This document shows positions 7,395-16,873 of a DNA stretch of 64,000 nt, in pieces. The notes beneath the pieces were generated by a model. It saw only the letters and a program-made list of their open reading frames with translations, was not told the DNA's origin and made no database searches. The translations under genes were made by a program, and so were the position numbers. Every line of letters begins with the position of its first letter. Position 1 is the stretch's first letter. Source of the stretch: Caminibacter pacificus (lineage in GTDB: Bacteria; Campylobacterota; Campylobacteria; Campylobacterales; Nautiliaceae). The stretch is taken from positions 62,001-126,000 of the forward strand of contig NZ_RJVK01000001.1 in the NCBI RefSeq assembly GCF_003752135.1, read 5' to 3'.

Positions 7395-10229
7395 TTACGC
7401 TTTATAAATTTTAACTGCCGCTTTTTTATAGTCTGTTTCTTTACTCATAGGACATGTCGCGTCAAGACAAACTTTGTTGATTAATACTTTTTCGTCGAAC
7501 CATGGAACGAATACAAGTCCTCTTGGCGGTTTGTTTCTTCCTCTTGTTTCGACTCTTGCTTTTACTTTACCTCTTCTACTTTCGATAACTACAAGATCGA
7601 ATCTTTGAAGACCTAATTCTTTAGCGTCTTTAGGGTTCATATAACAAAGTGCTTCAGGCATTGCTCTATAAAGTTCCGGTACCCTCATTGTCATTGTACC
7701 ACTATGCCAATGTTCAAGTACCCTACCTGTACATAGCCAGAAGTTATATCCGTCATTATCGTATTTAGGATCTTCTGGGTGAACCATAAACGGTCTGAAG
7801 AATATTTTCGCTTTGTTTGGTAACGGATATTTTTTCTTAGGATTAATAGGTCCTTGTAATGTTCCTTTTGGAATTGCTTTAAGAAGAGGACCGTAGAATG
7901 CGAATTTTTCACCAGGTTTAGCATATTTTCTTGCATATGGGTCGTAGTTAACGTTGAATCTCCATTTAGTTTCTCTTCCGTTTACTACCGGCCATCTTAG
8001 ACCTCTAACTTTATGATATGTATCGAAGTCCGCAAGGTCGTGTCCGTGTCCAAGACCGAATTTTCTGTATTCTTCCCAAAGTGCTTTTTGAATGAAGAAT
8101 CCGTATCCTTTAAATACTTTTCCGTCACTTCCAACAACGTTTCTGAAGTCTCCCTCAGCTTCTGTGTTAGGATGCATTTTTCCTGTTTGAGGGTTTTTAG
8201 CAATCGGATCTGGCCATGGGAAGTTTTTGTGATATTCAGGTCTATTGAATAGAACGTCAAATAGTGTATCTTCAGGGCTGTATCCCATTGCTTTTGCTTC
8301 TTCTAATACGTCTGGAAGTACTGTTCCGTCAGGAAGTTTCCACTCATGCCATACTTCTTTAAGTTTAAATCTTTTTGCGAATTCAGCCATTGTCCAAATG
8401 TCAGTCATTGCGTTACCCGGAGCTACTACTTGTTGTCTCCAATGTTGTGTTCTTCTCTCAGCGTTTCCGTATGCTCCCCATTTTTCATAAATCATAGCTA
8501 CCGGTAGGATTAAGTCTGCAACTCTTGCAGATACACCAGGATAACATTCGTTTACAACAATGAAGTTATCCATTGTTCTTGCTGTTTTTAACCAGTGGTT
8601 AGCGTTAGCTGTGTTTTGCCATGGGTTGTTTACGTGTACCCAAGCCCATCTGATTTTACCTTCTTCCATATCTCTCATGATTTTTAGGAAGTGGCTACCT
8701 ACTTTAGGGTTAAGTGTTCCGTGTGGTAATTTCCATAATTTTTCAGTAATTTTTCTATGTTTAGGATTTGCTACAAGCATATCCGCCGGAAGTCTGTGTG
8801 CGAACGTACCAACTTCTCTTGCTGTACCACATGCACTTGGTTGTCCTGTAAGTGAGAACGCACCGTTTCCTGGTTCGGCTTGTTTTCCTAATAAGAAGTG
8901 AACTGTGTATACGATTTCGTTAATCCAGCTACCTCTTACGTGTTGGTTGAATCCCATAGTCCAGAAAGATACTACTTTTCTATTCGGGTCACAGTAAAGG
9001 TCTGCAAGTTTTTTAAGTTTTCTTTTGAAGCTTTCAAGTGATTCGTCTTTATCACCTTTTGCTACTTTCGCTACATAATCAAGTGTATAAGGTTCTACCG
9101 CTTTTTTGAAATCTTCAAAGCTGATTTGCCAGTGTTTGAAAGGAGCTTTTCCTTTGTTGTGTTTCATAACCATTTCATCACCGGCTTTCCATTTACCGAT
9201 TGCGCTAAGTGCTACTGCTTCTTCAGGTGTAACAACTTTAACGTCTTGTTTTCTAATTGTTTGCATTTCTTTTTCAGAGTATCCTAGTTCTTTTGCTTTT
9301 TTAGGATCTCTTAGACCGTATCCCGTATCAACAAAACCTGTTGCGAAGATTGTGTGTTTTTTAACAAAATCCCAATTTACTGCGTTTCTATGAAGAATTT
9401 CTCTTGCGATATAGTTCATAATAGCAAGGTCTGTGTTTGGTCTGAAGATAATTTCCATATCCGCAAGGTTAGAACATCTGTTTCTATATGTAGATAGGTT
9501 AACTACATAATATTTATCAGGGTTGTTTAGTTTAGCATCCGATACTCTTGACCATAAAATCGGATGCATTTCAGCCATATTTGCACCCCAAGTTACAACA
9601 GTGTCAGTAAGTTCGATGTCGTCATAACATCCTGCAGGTTCGTCAATACCGAATGTTTGATAGAAACCTACAACCGCACTTGCCATACAGTGTCTAGCAT
9701 TTGGGTCGATGTTGTTACTTCTCCATCCACCTTTTACAAGTTTAACCGCAGCGTAACCTTCTTGAATAGTATATTGTCCAGAACCGAATACCGCTACGCT
9801 TGTTGGTCCGTATTTGTTGTAATATTTTTTAAATTGTTTTTCCATTTCGTCAAAAGCTCTTTTCCAGCTTACAGGTCTGAATGGAGCGTTTTTGTCGAAT
9901 TCTCCGTTTTCGTTTAATCTTAGTAACGGTTGAGTAAGTCTGTCGGCACCGTACATAATTTTCGCGTTGAAATATCCTTTGATACAGTTAATACCTCTGT
10001 TTACAGGGTTTTCAGGGTCACCTTTTACCGCAACAACTTTATTACCTTTTGTTGCGATCATGATACCACATCCGGTACCACAGAAACGGCAAACCGCTTT
10101 ATCCCATTGCCATCCTGCTTCAGCAGCATTTGCAGCAGCTTTTGCTTCTTCAGGAATAGTTAATCCTGCAGCGCTTGCAGCTGCAACTGCCGCTGTAGTT
10201 TTTAGAAAATCTCTTCTTGTCATTGACAT
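7395..10229 (-). CDS. napA: NapA, catalytic molybdenum subunit of periplasmic nitrate reductase
   Basis: A 944-aa bis-MGD molybdoenzyme that reduces nitrate to nitrite in the periplasm. It carries a Tat signal ([20 protein letters not shown]). The N-terminal [4Fe-4S] ligands are Cys47, Cys50 and Cys54 (CRFCGTGCG) with Cys82 (NCIKG), and the molybdenum ligand is Cys181 (ARHCMASAV). The length matches the longer NapA of Campylobacterota (about 925 aa). The start at 10229 has AAGGAG 7-8 nt upstream. It is the first gene of napAGHBFLD. The 316-bp upstream region is shared with the divergent response regulator gene and contains a direct-repeat site (10317-10335). Confidence 0.97.
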   Translation of the reverse strand: MSMTRRDFLKTTAAVAAASAAGLTIPEEAKAAANAAEAGWQWDKAVCRFCGTGCGIMIATKGNKVVAVKGDPENPVNRGINCIKGYFNAKIMYGADRLTQPLLRLNENGEFDKNAPFRPVSWKRAFDEMEKQFKKYYNKYGPTSVAVFGSGQYTIQEGYAAVKLVKGGWRSNNIDPNARHCMASAVVGFYQTFGIDEPAGCYDDIELTDTVVTWGANMAEMHPILWSRVSDAKLNNPDKYYVVNLSTYRNRCSNLADMEIIFRPNTDLAIMNYIAREILHRNAVNWDFVKKHTIFATGFVDTGYGLRDPKKAKELGYSEKEMQTIRKQDVKVVTPEEAVALSAIGKWKAGDEMVMKHNKGKAPFKHWQISFEDFKKAVEPYTLDYVAKVAKGDKDESLESFKRKLKKLADLYCDPNRKVVSFWTMGFNQHVRGSWINEIVYTVHFLLGKQAEPGNGAFSLTGQPSACGTAREVGTFAHRLPADMLVANPKHRKITEKLWKLPHGTLNPKVGSHFLKIMRDMEEGKIRWAWVHVNNPWQNTANANHWLKTARTMDNFIVVNECYPGVSARVADLILPVAMIYEKWGAYGNAERRTQHWRQQVVAPGNAMTDIWTMAEFAKRFKLKEVWHEWKLPDGTVLPDVLEEAKAMGYSPEDTLFDVLFNRPEYHKNFPWPDPIAKNPQTGKMHPNTEAEGDFRNVVGSDGKVFKGYGFFIQKALWEEYRKFGLGHGHDLADFDTYHKVRGLRWPVVNGRETKWRFNVNYDPYARKYAKPGEKFAFYGPLLKAIPKGTLQGPINPKKKYPLPNKAKIFFRPFMVHPEDPKYDNDGYNFWLCTGRVLEHWHSGTMTMRVPELYRAMPEALCYMNPKDAKELGLQRFDLVVIESRRGKVKARVETRGRNKPPRGLVFVPWFDEKVLINKVCLDATCPMSKETDYKKAAVKIYKA

Positions 10230-10545
10230 TATGCACTCCTTTTTGGATTTTTACATAATAATAATACCGCTTTTTACTTTAATTTAACATAAAATTAATT
10301 GTTTTTTTGCTTTTGTGGCACTTTAAAGGCACTTTACAGAAGAGATAAAATGTCCTATTTTATGGGCTTTTTTATAATTTTTAATTATTGCGATAACAAC
10401 AAAAAAATGAATGAGCGGTTATTTATATTCTCAGTCACTTTCTTTTAATGCCTAAATTTTCGCTATTTTAAAGTTTCGATTTTTTCTTAATATTGTGTTA
10501 ATATAACTATTTTTTATGATATAATCAATCAAAAAAAGGATTTGC
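10230..10545. promoter_or_regulatory. napA / response-regulator divergent intergenic region
   Basis: No gene was found in these 316 bp. They hold the GGCACTTT direct repeat (10317-10335), the palindrome ATAAAATGTCCTATTTTAT (10345-10363, arms of 7 with a 5-nt centre) and a TATAAT hexamer (10520-10525) 20 nt upstream of the regulator's GTG start. The direct repeat points toward the regulator gene, unlike at the octaheme and tetraheme genes, where it points at the gene it should activate. It may therefore serve autoregulation, nap control from the reverse orientation, or both. Confidence 0.6.
10317..10335 (+). promoter_or_regulatory. Direct-repeat activator site in the nap/regulator region
   Basis: GGCACTTTAAAGGCACTTT contains two identical 8-bp boxes, GGCACTTT at 10317-10324 and 10328-10335, with an 11-bp period. 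It is the most perfect of the four such sites in the window. No good -10 lies at 7 nt; TAAAAT at 10346-10351 is 10 nt away. Confidence 0.65.
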
Positions 10546-11196
10546 GTGAAAATATTGCTTGTAGAAGATGATGATTTTATCGGTGAATCTATAAAAGAAT
10601 ATTTGGAAATGCAAGGAAATAAAGTTGATTATTTTTCATCACCTACAAAAGCGCTTGAGACAATATATCCGAGTCATTACGACATATTTTTATTGGATAT
10701 CAATATGCCGGAAATCAACGGATACGAATTTTATGAAGAATTAAAAAATTATACGTCTGATGTACCTGTTATTTTTATTACGGCATATTCCGATATCGAC
10801 CATGTAGAAAAAGCATTCAAATTAGGTGCGGCGGATTATATTAAAAAGCCTTTTGAGCTTAAAGAGCTCGAACTTAGAATAAAAAGATTGGTATTTAAAA
10901 ATACAAATAGAATTAAAATTACGGATAATTACTCTTTTGACTTGGGTAAATTAAAGCTTTTTTACAATGATGAAGAGGTTGAACTGACTCAAAATGAAAG
11001 ATATTTTCTAGAAATCTTAGTAAAAAACATCGGACAGGTAGTTGATATGAGCACTTTAAGAGACTACGTTTGGGAAGGAAAAGATATTTGTGACAATACC
11101 ATTAGAACCCAAGTTAAAAAATTAAGAAGTAAGTTAAAAGAGAATTTTATTAAAAACGTAAGAGGGAGCGGATACAAAATTGAGAAAAACGGATGA
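10546..11196 (+). CDS. OmpR/PhoB-family response regulator
   Basis: A 216-aa two-component regulator. The receiver domain (1-115) shows the acidic pocket VEDDD, phospho-acceptor Asp51 (LLDINMPEINGYE), the T/S position ITAYSD and the lysine motif YIKKPF. The winged-helix domain (about 125-214) has LTQNERYFLEILVKN and a recognition-helix region DNTIRTQVKKLRSKL, ending RGSGYKIE. It starts with GTG behind AAAAAAAGGA, with TATAAT 20 nt upstream. The sensor kinase gene overlaps its end by 17 nt. Its position between nap and the tetraheme gene, and the 11-bp-period direct repeats at those promoters and the octaheme genes, suggest it regulates nitrate/nitrite respiration. That role is inferred. Confidence 0.93.
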   Translation: MKILLVEDDDFIGESIKEYLEMQGNKVDYFSSPTKALETIYPSHYDIFLLDINMPEINGYEFYEELKNYTSDVPVIFITAYSDIDHVEKAFKLGAADYIKKPFELKELELRIKRLVFKNTNRIKITDNYSFDLGKLKLFYNDEEVELTQNERYFLEILVKNIGQVVDMSTLRDYVWEGKDICDNTIRTQVKKLRSKLKENFIKNVRGSGYKIEKNG

Positions 11197-12799
11197 ATTT
11201 AAATTCGATATCATAACCGCCTTTTCTATTTTTGCATTTTTAATAATTGTTGCCGTAACATATACAGCTATTTACATTTTTACGGATATCACAACTCAGG
11301 AATTCAAAGACAAAGTAAAACTTTCGGCCGATAATATCTACTATATTTATCAAGAAAAAGTAAATAATATAAAGAATGCTACAATCGCACTTTCCAATAA
11401 TGATATTTTTAATACTAAATTTACAGTAAATCCCGAAGTAATAAAATCCGTATTTAAAACTATGCTACTTGCCAATTCCAATTTAAGCGAAATAAACTAT
11501 TATAATCGATACGGAAAATACGTAATAGGTTGTGAAAAAGTAAAAAACAGAGTTTTTTGTTTAAATCGGGATTCCAAAACACTTCAAGTAAATAATTACA
11601 AGTCCAATAAGAATCTTTTTTTTAAAGAGTATTTGAGTGATAAAGGACTTAATTTAACGCTTATCAGTCCTATTCAAAAAGGTAATAATAACGGATTTAT
11701 TGAGGTTAGGGCTTTAATAAATAAATTGGATACGTTAAACAGTGATCTTTTTTATACGGTAATTATTAATAAAAAGGGGCAAATTTTCTTATCTAATTTT
11801 TATAAAGCAAAAAGTATTTACGATTTATTTAGCTATTCTCTTGGAGATAAGATATTAAAAACGAAAGAAGGTTTCGTAACCGATGATATTTACGTAAAAG
11901 AGCTTTCGCCTAATATAAAAATAGTTTTGATACAAAATAAAAACCTTATAAACAAAACCAATGAAGTATCTAAGAAAATGGTATTAATAATGATAGCGAT
12001 TTCTATTTTGCTTGCTATTCCTCTTGGAATTTTCTTTTCGAAACCTTTATATAAATTTTATGAAGAACTTGATTTGAGGGTAAAAGAAGAGATAGAAAAA
12101 AGACAGCAAAAAGAACAAATGCTTATGCACCAAAGTAAACTCGCTTCTCTTGGAGAAATGTTAGGTAATATCGCACATCAATGGAGACATCCGCTAACAA
12201 GACTTTCACTTTTAATTCAAAATCTAGAAATGGCCGCGCAAATGAATAAACTTGATAAAGATTTTATTCAAAAATTTAAAGAAAAAGCGCAAGCTCAAAT
12301 AGAATATATGTCTCAAACGATTGACGATTTTACGAATTTCTTTAAAAAAGATACGAAAAAAGTGGAATTTTGCCCTAAAGAGATTATAGAAGACGCTTTA
12401 AAACTTATGGAAGGTAGAATTAAGCAAAACAAAGTAGAGGTTGTTTTGGATATTAAAAAAACGGAGCCTATTTTAGGGTATAAAACTGAATTTTCTCAAG
12501 TCGTTTTAAACATTATTAATAACGCTATTGACGTTTTGAAAGAAAGAGATATCAAAGATAGAAAAATTTTCATAAGAATCGACGGTAAAAAAATTGAAAT
12601 CGAGGATAACGCAGGAGGGATTCCGGAAGAGATAAAAGATAAGATTTTCGAACCTTATTTTACTACTAAGTTTCAATCTCAAGGTACCGGAATAGGGCTT
12701 TATATGAGTAAAATCATTATATCTCAGCATTTTAAAGGCAAGCTTTATGCTTACAACTCCGAAAAAGGCGCCGTTTTTGTTATAGATTTGTCAAATTAA
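11180..12799 (+). CDS. Membrane sensor histidine kinase
   Basis: A 539-aa kinase partner of the preceding regulator, starting with TTG at 11180 (GGGAGCGG upstream) and overlapping it by 17 nt. Transmembrane helices lie at about residues 15-37 and 265-288 and enclose a periplasmic sensor region of about 225 aa, probably Cache-like, with two cysteines (GCEKVKNRVFC). A short coiled coil leads to the dimerisation domain, with the phosphorylated histidine near residue 332 (GNIAHQWRHPL). The HATPase domain has an N-box (NIINNAIDVL), a G1 box (IEDNAGGIP) and a G2 box (GTGIGLYMSK). The ligand is unknown; nitrate or nitrite is plausible from context only. Confidence 0.92.
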   Translation: MRKTDEFKFDIITAFSIFAFLIIVAVTYTAIYIFTDITTQEFKDKVKLSADNIYYIYQEKVNNIKNATIALSNNDIFNTKFTVNPEVIKSVFKTMLLANSNLSEINYYNRYGKYVIGCEKVKNRVFCLNRDSKTLQVNNYKSNKNLFFKEYLSDKGLNLTLISPIQKGNNNGFIEVRALINKLDTLNSDLFYTVIINKKGQIFLSNFYKAKSIYDLFSYSLGDKILKTKEGFVTDDIYVKELSPNIKIVLIQNKNLINKTNEVSKKMVLIMIAISILLAIPLGIFFSKPLYKFYEELDLRVKEEIEKRQQKEQMLMHQSKLASLGEMLGNIAHQWRHPLTRLSLLIQNLEMAAQMNKLDKDFIQKFKEKAQAQIEYMSQTIDDFTNFFKKDTKKVEFCPKEIIEDALKLMEGRIKQNKVEVVLDIKKTEPILGYKTEFSQVVLNIINNAIDVLKERDIKDRKIFIRIDGKKIEIEDNAGGIPEEIKDKIFEPYFTTKFQSQGTGIGLYMSKIIISQHFKGKLYAYNSEKGAVFVIDLSN

Positions 12800-12806
12800 T
12801 GTAAAA

Positions 12807-12838
12807 AGCACTTTTGGAGCACTTTTTTTGCATATAAT
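12807..12838 (+). promoter_or_regulatory. Direct-repeat activator site and -10 box of the tetraheme cytochrome gene
   Basis: AGCACTTT occurs at 12807-12814 and 12818-12825 (11-bp period). After exactly 7 nt comes TATAAT (12833-12838), 21 nt upstream of the ATG at 12860. Box orientation and spacing to the -10 are identical to the two octaheme promoters. Confidence 0.7.
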
Positions 12839-12859
12839 GCTCTAAAAAAAGGTGGATAA

Positions 12860-13420
12860 ATGAAAAAATCAACAGTAGGTGCGTTAATTGTAGGAGCATT
12901 AATCGGTCTTGGAATTTCTTATGTTGCCGCTGTAGCGGTAGATAAAACGGGAACACCTGCGTTTTGTTCTAGCTGTCATACGATGAAACCGATGGTTGAA
13001 AGTTTTCATTATAGTGTGCACGGAGGAAACAACCCGCAAGGATTTGCAGCTCATCATTGTACGGATTGTCACTTGCCTCACAACAGCTTAATCGGATATT
13101 TGGTAGCTAAAGGAATCAGCGGAACAAGAGACGCATTGGCACAGTTCGGAATTATCAAAAGAGTTGATTTCAAAGAAAACTTCTGGGAAATGAAACATTA
13201 CGTATATGATAGTGCTTGTTTAAAATGTCACCATGGTATAAAAGAACCTGAAAAAGCTATCGGTCTTGCAGATAACGTAAAAGAACTTCATCAAAAATAT
13301 TATTGGGATGCGAAAAAAGCAGGAAAAGACGTAAGTTGTGTAAGTTGTCATAATGACTATACAATGTCTCATTTTGCACATCCAAACCTTCTTGAAACGC
13401 TTTCAAACGAGTCAAAATAA
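12860..13420 (+). CDS. Tetraheme quinol-oxidising cytochrome c, NapC/NrfH/CycX family
   Basis: A 186-aa membrane-anchored cytochrome with one N-terminal helix (about residues 6-27) and four haem motifs (CSSCH, CTDCH, CLKCH, CVSCH). The sequence CSSCHTMKPM and the length match NrfH-type menaquinol dehydrogenases. NapC is not needed by this nap system, which has NapGH, and no nrfA is in the window. The likely partner is therefore the octaheme cytochrome at 1819-3351, as in the Hao/quinol-dehydrogenase module proposed for Nautilia. A shared promoter architecture supports the link. The exact subfamily cannot be fixed without a tree. Confidence 0.88.
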   Translation: MKKSTVGALIVGALIGLGISYVAAVAVDKTGTPAFCSSCHTMKPMVESFHYSVHGGNNPQGFAAHHCTDCHLPHNSLIGYLVAKGISGTRDALAQFGIIKRVDFKENFWEMKHYVYDSACLKCHHGIKEPEKAIGLADNVKELHQKYYWDAKKAGKDVSCVSCHNDYTMSHFAHPNLLETLSNESK

Positions 13421-13498
13421 TTTTTTTCCTCTTTTTTCTTCGATTAATATAAATTTAATGTAATTTTTTTGTTACAATACAACAAAAAAGGCGAAAAA

Positions 13499-13921
13499 AT
13501 GAGAAAGTTTTTAGCATTGGCACTTTTTGTTGTGTCCGTTTTCGCTTTTGAGTGGAGCGGAAAAGTAAACTGGGCTATGAATTATCAGCTTGCAAAACAG
13601 CTGGCACAAAAAGAGCATAAGCTCATAATGGTGGATATCGCTCTTACTAAATGTCCTCCGTGTAGATATCTTGCTACTAAAGTATATACCGACGATAAAG
13701 TTGCGAATTACATTAATCAAAATTTCGTACCGGTATTTTATTTAGCCGACCAAGATCAAATTCCAGCTGAGGTGGAAGCTTATTTTACAGGTTCTACTCC
13801 GACTATTTTATTTATCAAACCGAACGGTGAGTTGTATTTTAGAATGATTGGAGCAAGACCTCCTCAAATGTTTCTAAAAATTTTAAAAGATGTAAACGAA
13901 AAATATAAAGGTGCGAAATGA
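13499..13921 (+). CDS. Periplasmic thioredoxin-like protein of cytochrome c maturation
   Basis: A 140-aa exported thioredoxin-fold protein. A signal peptide (MRKFLALALFVVSVFAF) is followed by a thioredoxin domain with active site Cys52-Pro-Pro-Cys55 (TKCPPCRYLA) and the cis-proline region GSTPTILF. The start at 13499 was chosen because the signal peptide begins there; TACAAT at 13473-13478 is a possible -10. The stop overlaps the ccsBA start by 4 nt (ATGA). In CcsBA systems a ResA/CcsX-like thioredoxin reduces the apocytochrome CxxCH cysteines, and that is the probable role here, inferred mainly from coupling to ccsBA. Confidence 0.8.
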   Translation: MRKFLALALFVVSVFAFEWSGKVNWAMNYQLAKQLAQKEHKLIMVDIALTKCPPCRYLATKVYTDDKVANYINQNFVPVFYLADQDQIPAEVEAYFTGSTPTILFIKPNGELYFRMIGARPPQMFLKILKDVNEKYKGAK

Positions 13922-16401
13922 GTGTAGTTAAAAGAATATCAAGAGCGTTTTTCTCTCTTGAAGTTGCGGTAGTATTGTCAATATTTTTTATGGTGGCGCA
14001 AATTTACGCTACTTTGGGATTCGCTTCAATGACTGAAGCGTGGAAGTATGTGTATGAAACAAAATGGTTTGAAGCGATAATGTGGCTTTTGGGATTGAAT
14101 TTAGTTGGTGTTATGATTAGATACAAAACTTACAAAAAAACACCTATTTTTCTTTTACACGTTTCAATTATCGTAATTTTGTTAGGAGCTGCTATTACTA
14201 GATATTTCGGCTATGAAGGAACTCTTCATTTAAGAAACGGTGAAACCAAGTCGGTAATTATGGTACAAAAAAGCAAAGGAAACCCGAGTAACGTTTATCC
14301 TGTTAAATTAGGGTTTGAAGTTAGACTTGATAAATTCGTTATGAGAAAATATCCGGGTAGTATGCAACCGAGCTCATATGATAGTTACGTAACGGTTATA
14401 GACAAAAAACATAATAAAGAATTCCAATACCATATCTATATGAACCATATTTTGGTTTATGGCGGATATAGGTTTTATCAGATGAGTTACGATCCGGATG
14501 AGAGAGGTTCTATTCTTTCCGTTAATCACGACCCGGGAATGTGGGTGACTTATTTCGGTTATATCTTACTTGCGATAGGGTTTTTATGGAGTATGATTTA
14601 TAAAAAATCAAGATTCAGACTTACTATTAAAAAATTACAACAAAGCGGACTTTTTGCTATCTTACTTATGCTAATGATTGGCGGAACTTACGCAAAAGCG
14701 TTTGATTTTAACGAATACGCTCAAAAATCAAAAGCGGTGGCTGATGAGTGGAGTAAAGTACTTGTACAGCAAAGAGGAAGAATCGAGCCTATGGATACGC
14801 TTGATTTGGATATAGTGCATAAACTTACATATAAAGCTAAAATGTACGGAATGAACTATAATCAAATCGTAGCAGGAATGGTGGCATATCCTGATGAGTT
14901 TCAAAAACTACCTCTTATTTACGTAGGACATCCGGCAATTAGAAAAATGCTCGGAATTAAAGGAAAATACGCTCCATACAATGCATTTTTCTTACCGAAC
15001 GGGAATTTTAGATTCAGTAAAGAAATAGACGAAGCGTTTAAAACTCCTGACAAAGACAGAACAAAATTACAAAGAGAATTTTTAAAAATAAATGAAAGAG
15101 TTTATGTTGCATTTACCGTTTATACGGCTAAAATTTTCAAGATTTTTCCGACTCCTAATTCTAAAAAAATGAATTATCGCTGGTTTAGTATTGATGATAT
15201 TAAACAGGCGGTAAAAATGAATCTTATGGACCCGATGACTGCTAATTTTTATTTTAATTTATTCAAAGATTTGGCTACGGGTATCAAAACATATAACGTA
15301 AAACTTGAAAAAGAGACAAGAGAAAAAATCTATCAGCTTCAAAAAGACTACAGCGGTGAGATATTACCAAGCCCTGGTAGGATAAAATGGGAAATTACAT
15401 ATAATAGATTACAAATTTTCCCTAAACTTATCGGTGTTTATACGACACTCGGTCTTTTAGCGATTATTTTAGGATTTATCGAAATTATCAAACTCAAAAG
15501 ATTCCCGAAACTTGAAACTACTATTGTATTATTAGGATATTTGGGATTACTAATACATACTGCGAATATGCTTTTAAGATGGTATGTGGCCGGGCACGCT
15601 CCTTGGTCGGATGCATACGAATCAATTGTATTTATTGCATGGGGTTCAGCTTTTGCATCGTTAATTTTCTTTAGAAAATCAATGCTTGCTCTTGGTGCTG
15701 GTCTTTTTGTAGCGGGAATGTTTATGATGGTAGCTCACTTAAACAATATTAACCCTCAAATTACGAATATGGTGCCTGTATTGAAATCATATTGGTTATT
15801 GATTCACGTGGCGGTTATTACTTCAAGTTACGGTTTCTTGGGTGTTGGAAGTATGTTAGGACTTCTTAACTTGATACTTTTTGCAATGAGAAAAAAATAT
15901 GACCTTGATAAACAGATTAAACAGTTAAATAATATTATCTATATCGCGTTATATATCGGACTTGCCCTGCTTAGTATCGGTACTTTCTTAGGCGGTGTTT
16001 GGGCGAATGAGTCTTGGGGTAGATATTGGTCTTGGGACCCTAAAGAGACTTGGAGTTTGATTACTATGATTGCTTATGCATTAATTATTCATACTAAAAT
16101 GATTCCTAAAATGAGAGGAGAGTTTATATTCTCATTACTTGCATTCTTATCGTTTTTCTTTGTATTGATGACATATTTCGGAGTGAATTTCTATATCGCT
16201 CAAGGTCTTCATAGTTACGGTCAAGGTACTGCGGAAGGATATTGGTGGATTAATGTAATATTTGCAGGTATGGGAGCTTGGATTGCAGTTGTACTTGTAA
16301 CTTTATTTATGGGAATAGTTCAAAAAATGAATAAACCTATCGAATTAAAAGATGATAATCACGCTAATGATTATCATCCGGAATATAAAGGAGAAAAATA
16401 A
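13918..16401 (+). CDS. ccsBA: CcsBA, fused cytochrome c haem lyase (system II)
   Basis: An 827-aa polytopic protein fusing ResB/CcsB (about residues 1-250) to CcsA (about 500-815), with a long periplasmic region between. The haem-handling WWD motif is visible near residues 698-712 (WGRYWSWDPKETWS). It exports haem and attaches it to CxxCH cysteines of apocytochromes in the periplasm. The fused form is characteristic of Campylobacterota. Here it serves a genome region encoding octaheme, tetraheme and dihaem cytochromes. It is coupled to the thioredoxin gene by a 4-nt overlap and to the downstream phnA-like gene by TAATG. Confidence 0.95.
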   Translation: MSVVKRISRAFFSLEVAVVLSIFFMVAQIYATLGFASMTEAWKYVYETKWFEAIMWLLGLNLVGVMIRYKTYKKTPIFLLHVSIIVILLGAAITRYFGYEGTLHLRNGETKSVIMVQKSKGNPSNVYPVKLGFEVRLDKFVMRKYPGSMQPSSYDSYVTVIDKKHNKEFQYHIYMNHILVYGGYRFYQMSYDPDERGSILSVNHDPGMWVTYFGYILLAIGFLWSMIYKKSRFRLTIKKLQQSGLFAILLMLMIGGTYAKAFDFNEYAQKSKAVADEWSKVLVQQRGRIEPMDTLDLDIVHKLTYKAKMYGMNYNQIVAGMVAYPDEFQKLPLIYVGHPAIRKMLGIKGKYAPYNAFFLPNGNFRFSKEIDEAFKTPDKDRTKLQREFLKINERVYVAFTVYTAKIFKIFPTPNSKKMNYRWFSIDDIKQAVKMNLMDPMTANFYFNLFKDLATGIKTYNVKLEKETREKIYQLQKDYSGEILPSPGRIKWEITYNRLQIFPKLIGVYTTLGLLAIILGFIEIIKLKRFPKLETTIVLLGYLGLLIHTANMLLRWYVAGHAPWSDAYESIVFIAWGSAFASLIFFRKSMLALGAGLFVAGMFMMVAHLNNINPQITNMVPVLKSYWLLIHVAVITSSYGFLGVGSMLGLLNLILFAMRKKYDLDKQIKQLNNIIYIALYIGLALLSIGTFLGGVWANESWGRYWSWDPKETWSLITMIAYALIIHTKMIPKMRGEFIFSLLAFLSFFFVLMTYFGVNFYIAQGLHSYGQGTAEGYWWINVIFAGMGAWIAVVLVTLFMGIVQKMNKPIELKDDNHANDYHPEYKGEK

Positions 16402-16871
16402 TGGTTTGTGATTTATGCGGAAGTGATAATAATGTTACGGCTTATAAAGTCGAACCGAAAGACGAATATGTGAATTTATGCGAAACTTGTCTCTCTCAAA
16501 TCGAGAGCGGCGAGCTTGATGAAAATCATTTTCAATGTTTAAACGATTCAATGTGGAGTGAAAAAAGTGCGGTTAAGGTGTTGACATATAGACTTTTAAA
16601 GAAATTAGGCAGAGGCGATTTGCTTGATATGATGTATCTTGAACCCGAAGAGCTTGCTTGGGCGGAAGCGGAAGCGGAAGAAAAAAGAGACGCAAACGGA
16701 AATCTTTTGAAAAACGGCGATAACGTAATGGTTATAAAAGATTTGAACGTAAAAGGCGGAGATACTATAAAAAGAGGTACGATTTTCAAAAACATCAGAC
16801 TCGGAGACACTCCGGGGCATATTCTGGCAAAAAATATATATATCAAAACGGAGTTTATTAAAAAGGTGTAG
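16401..16871 (+). CDS. PhnA-like zinc-ribbon protein
   Basis: A 156-aa protein with an N-terminal zinc ribbon (CDLCGSDN ... CETCLSQ) and a C-terminal PhnA/YjdM domain (DANGNLLKNGDNVMVIKDL ... KRGTIFKNIRL ... IKTEFIKK). Despite its name, the family is not required for phosphonate breakdown and its function is unknown. Its start overlaps the ccsBA stop (TAATG) and hemA follows after 2 nt, so it lies in a ccsBA-phnA-hemA run. A role in haem or metal metabolism is possible from position only. Confidence 0.82.
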   Translation: MVCDLCGSDNNVTAYKVEPKDEYVNLCETCLSQIESGELDENHFQCLNDSMWSEKSAVKVLTYRLLKKLGRGDLLDMMYLEPEELAWAEAEAEEKRDANGNLLKNGDNVMVIKDLNVKGGDTIKRGTIFKNIRLGDTPGHILAKNIYIKTEFIKKV

Positions 16872-16873
16872 CT

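Noticed and set aside
7691-10287. Many long frames overlapping napA on both strands
   Set aside because: They are shadows of napA: no ribosome sites, no recognisable proteins.
12817-12833. Possible sigma-54 promoter (GAGCACTTTTTTTGCA) before the tetraheme gene
   Set aside because: The -24 GG is missing. The same bases are better explained by the 11-bp direct repeat plus TATAAT, an arrangement repeated at two other genes.
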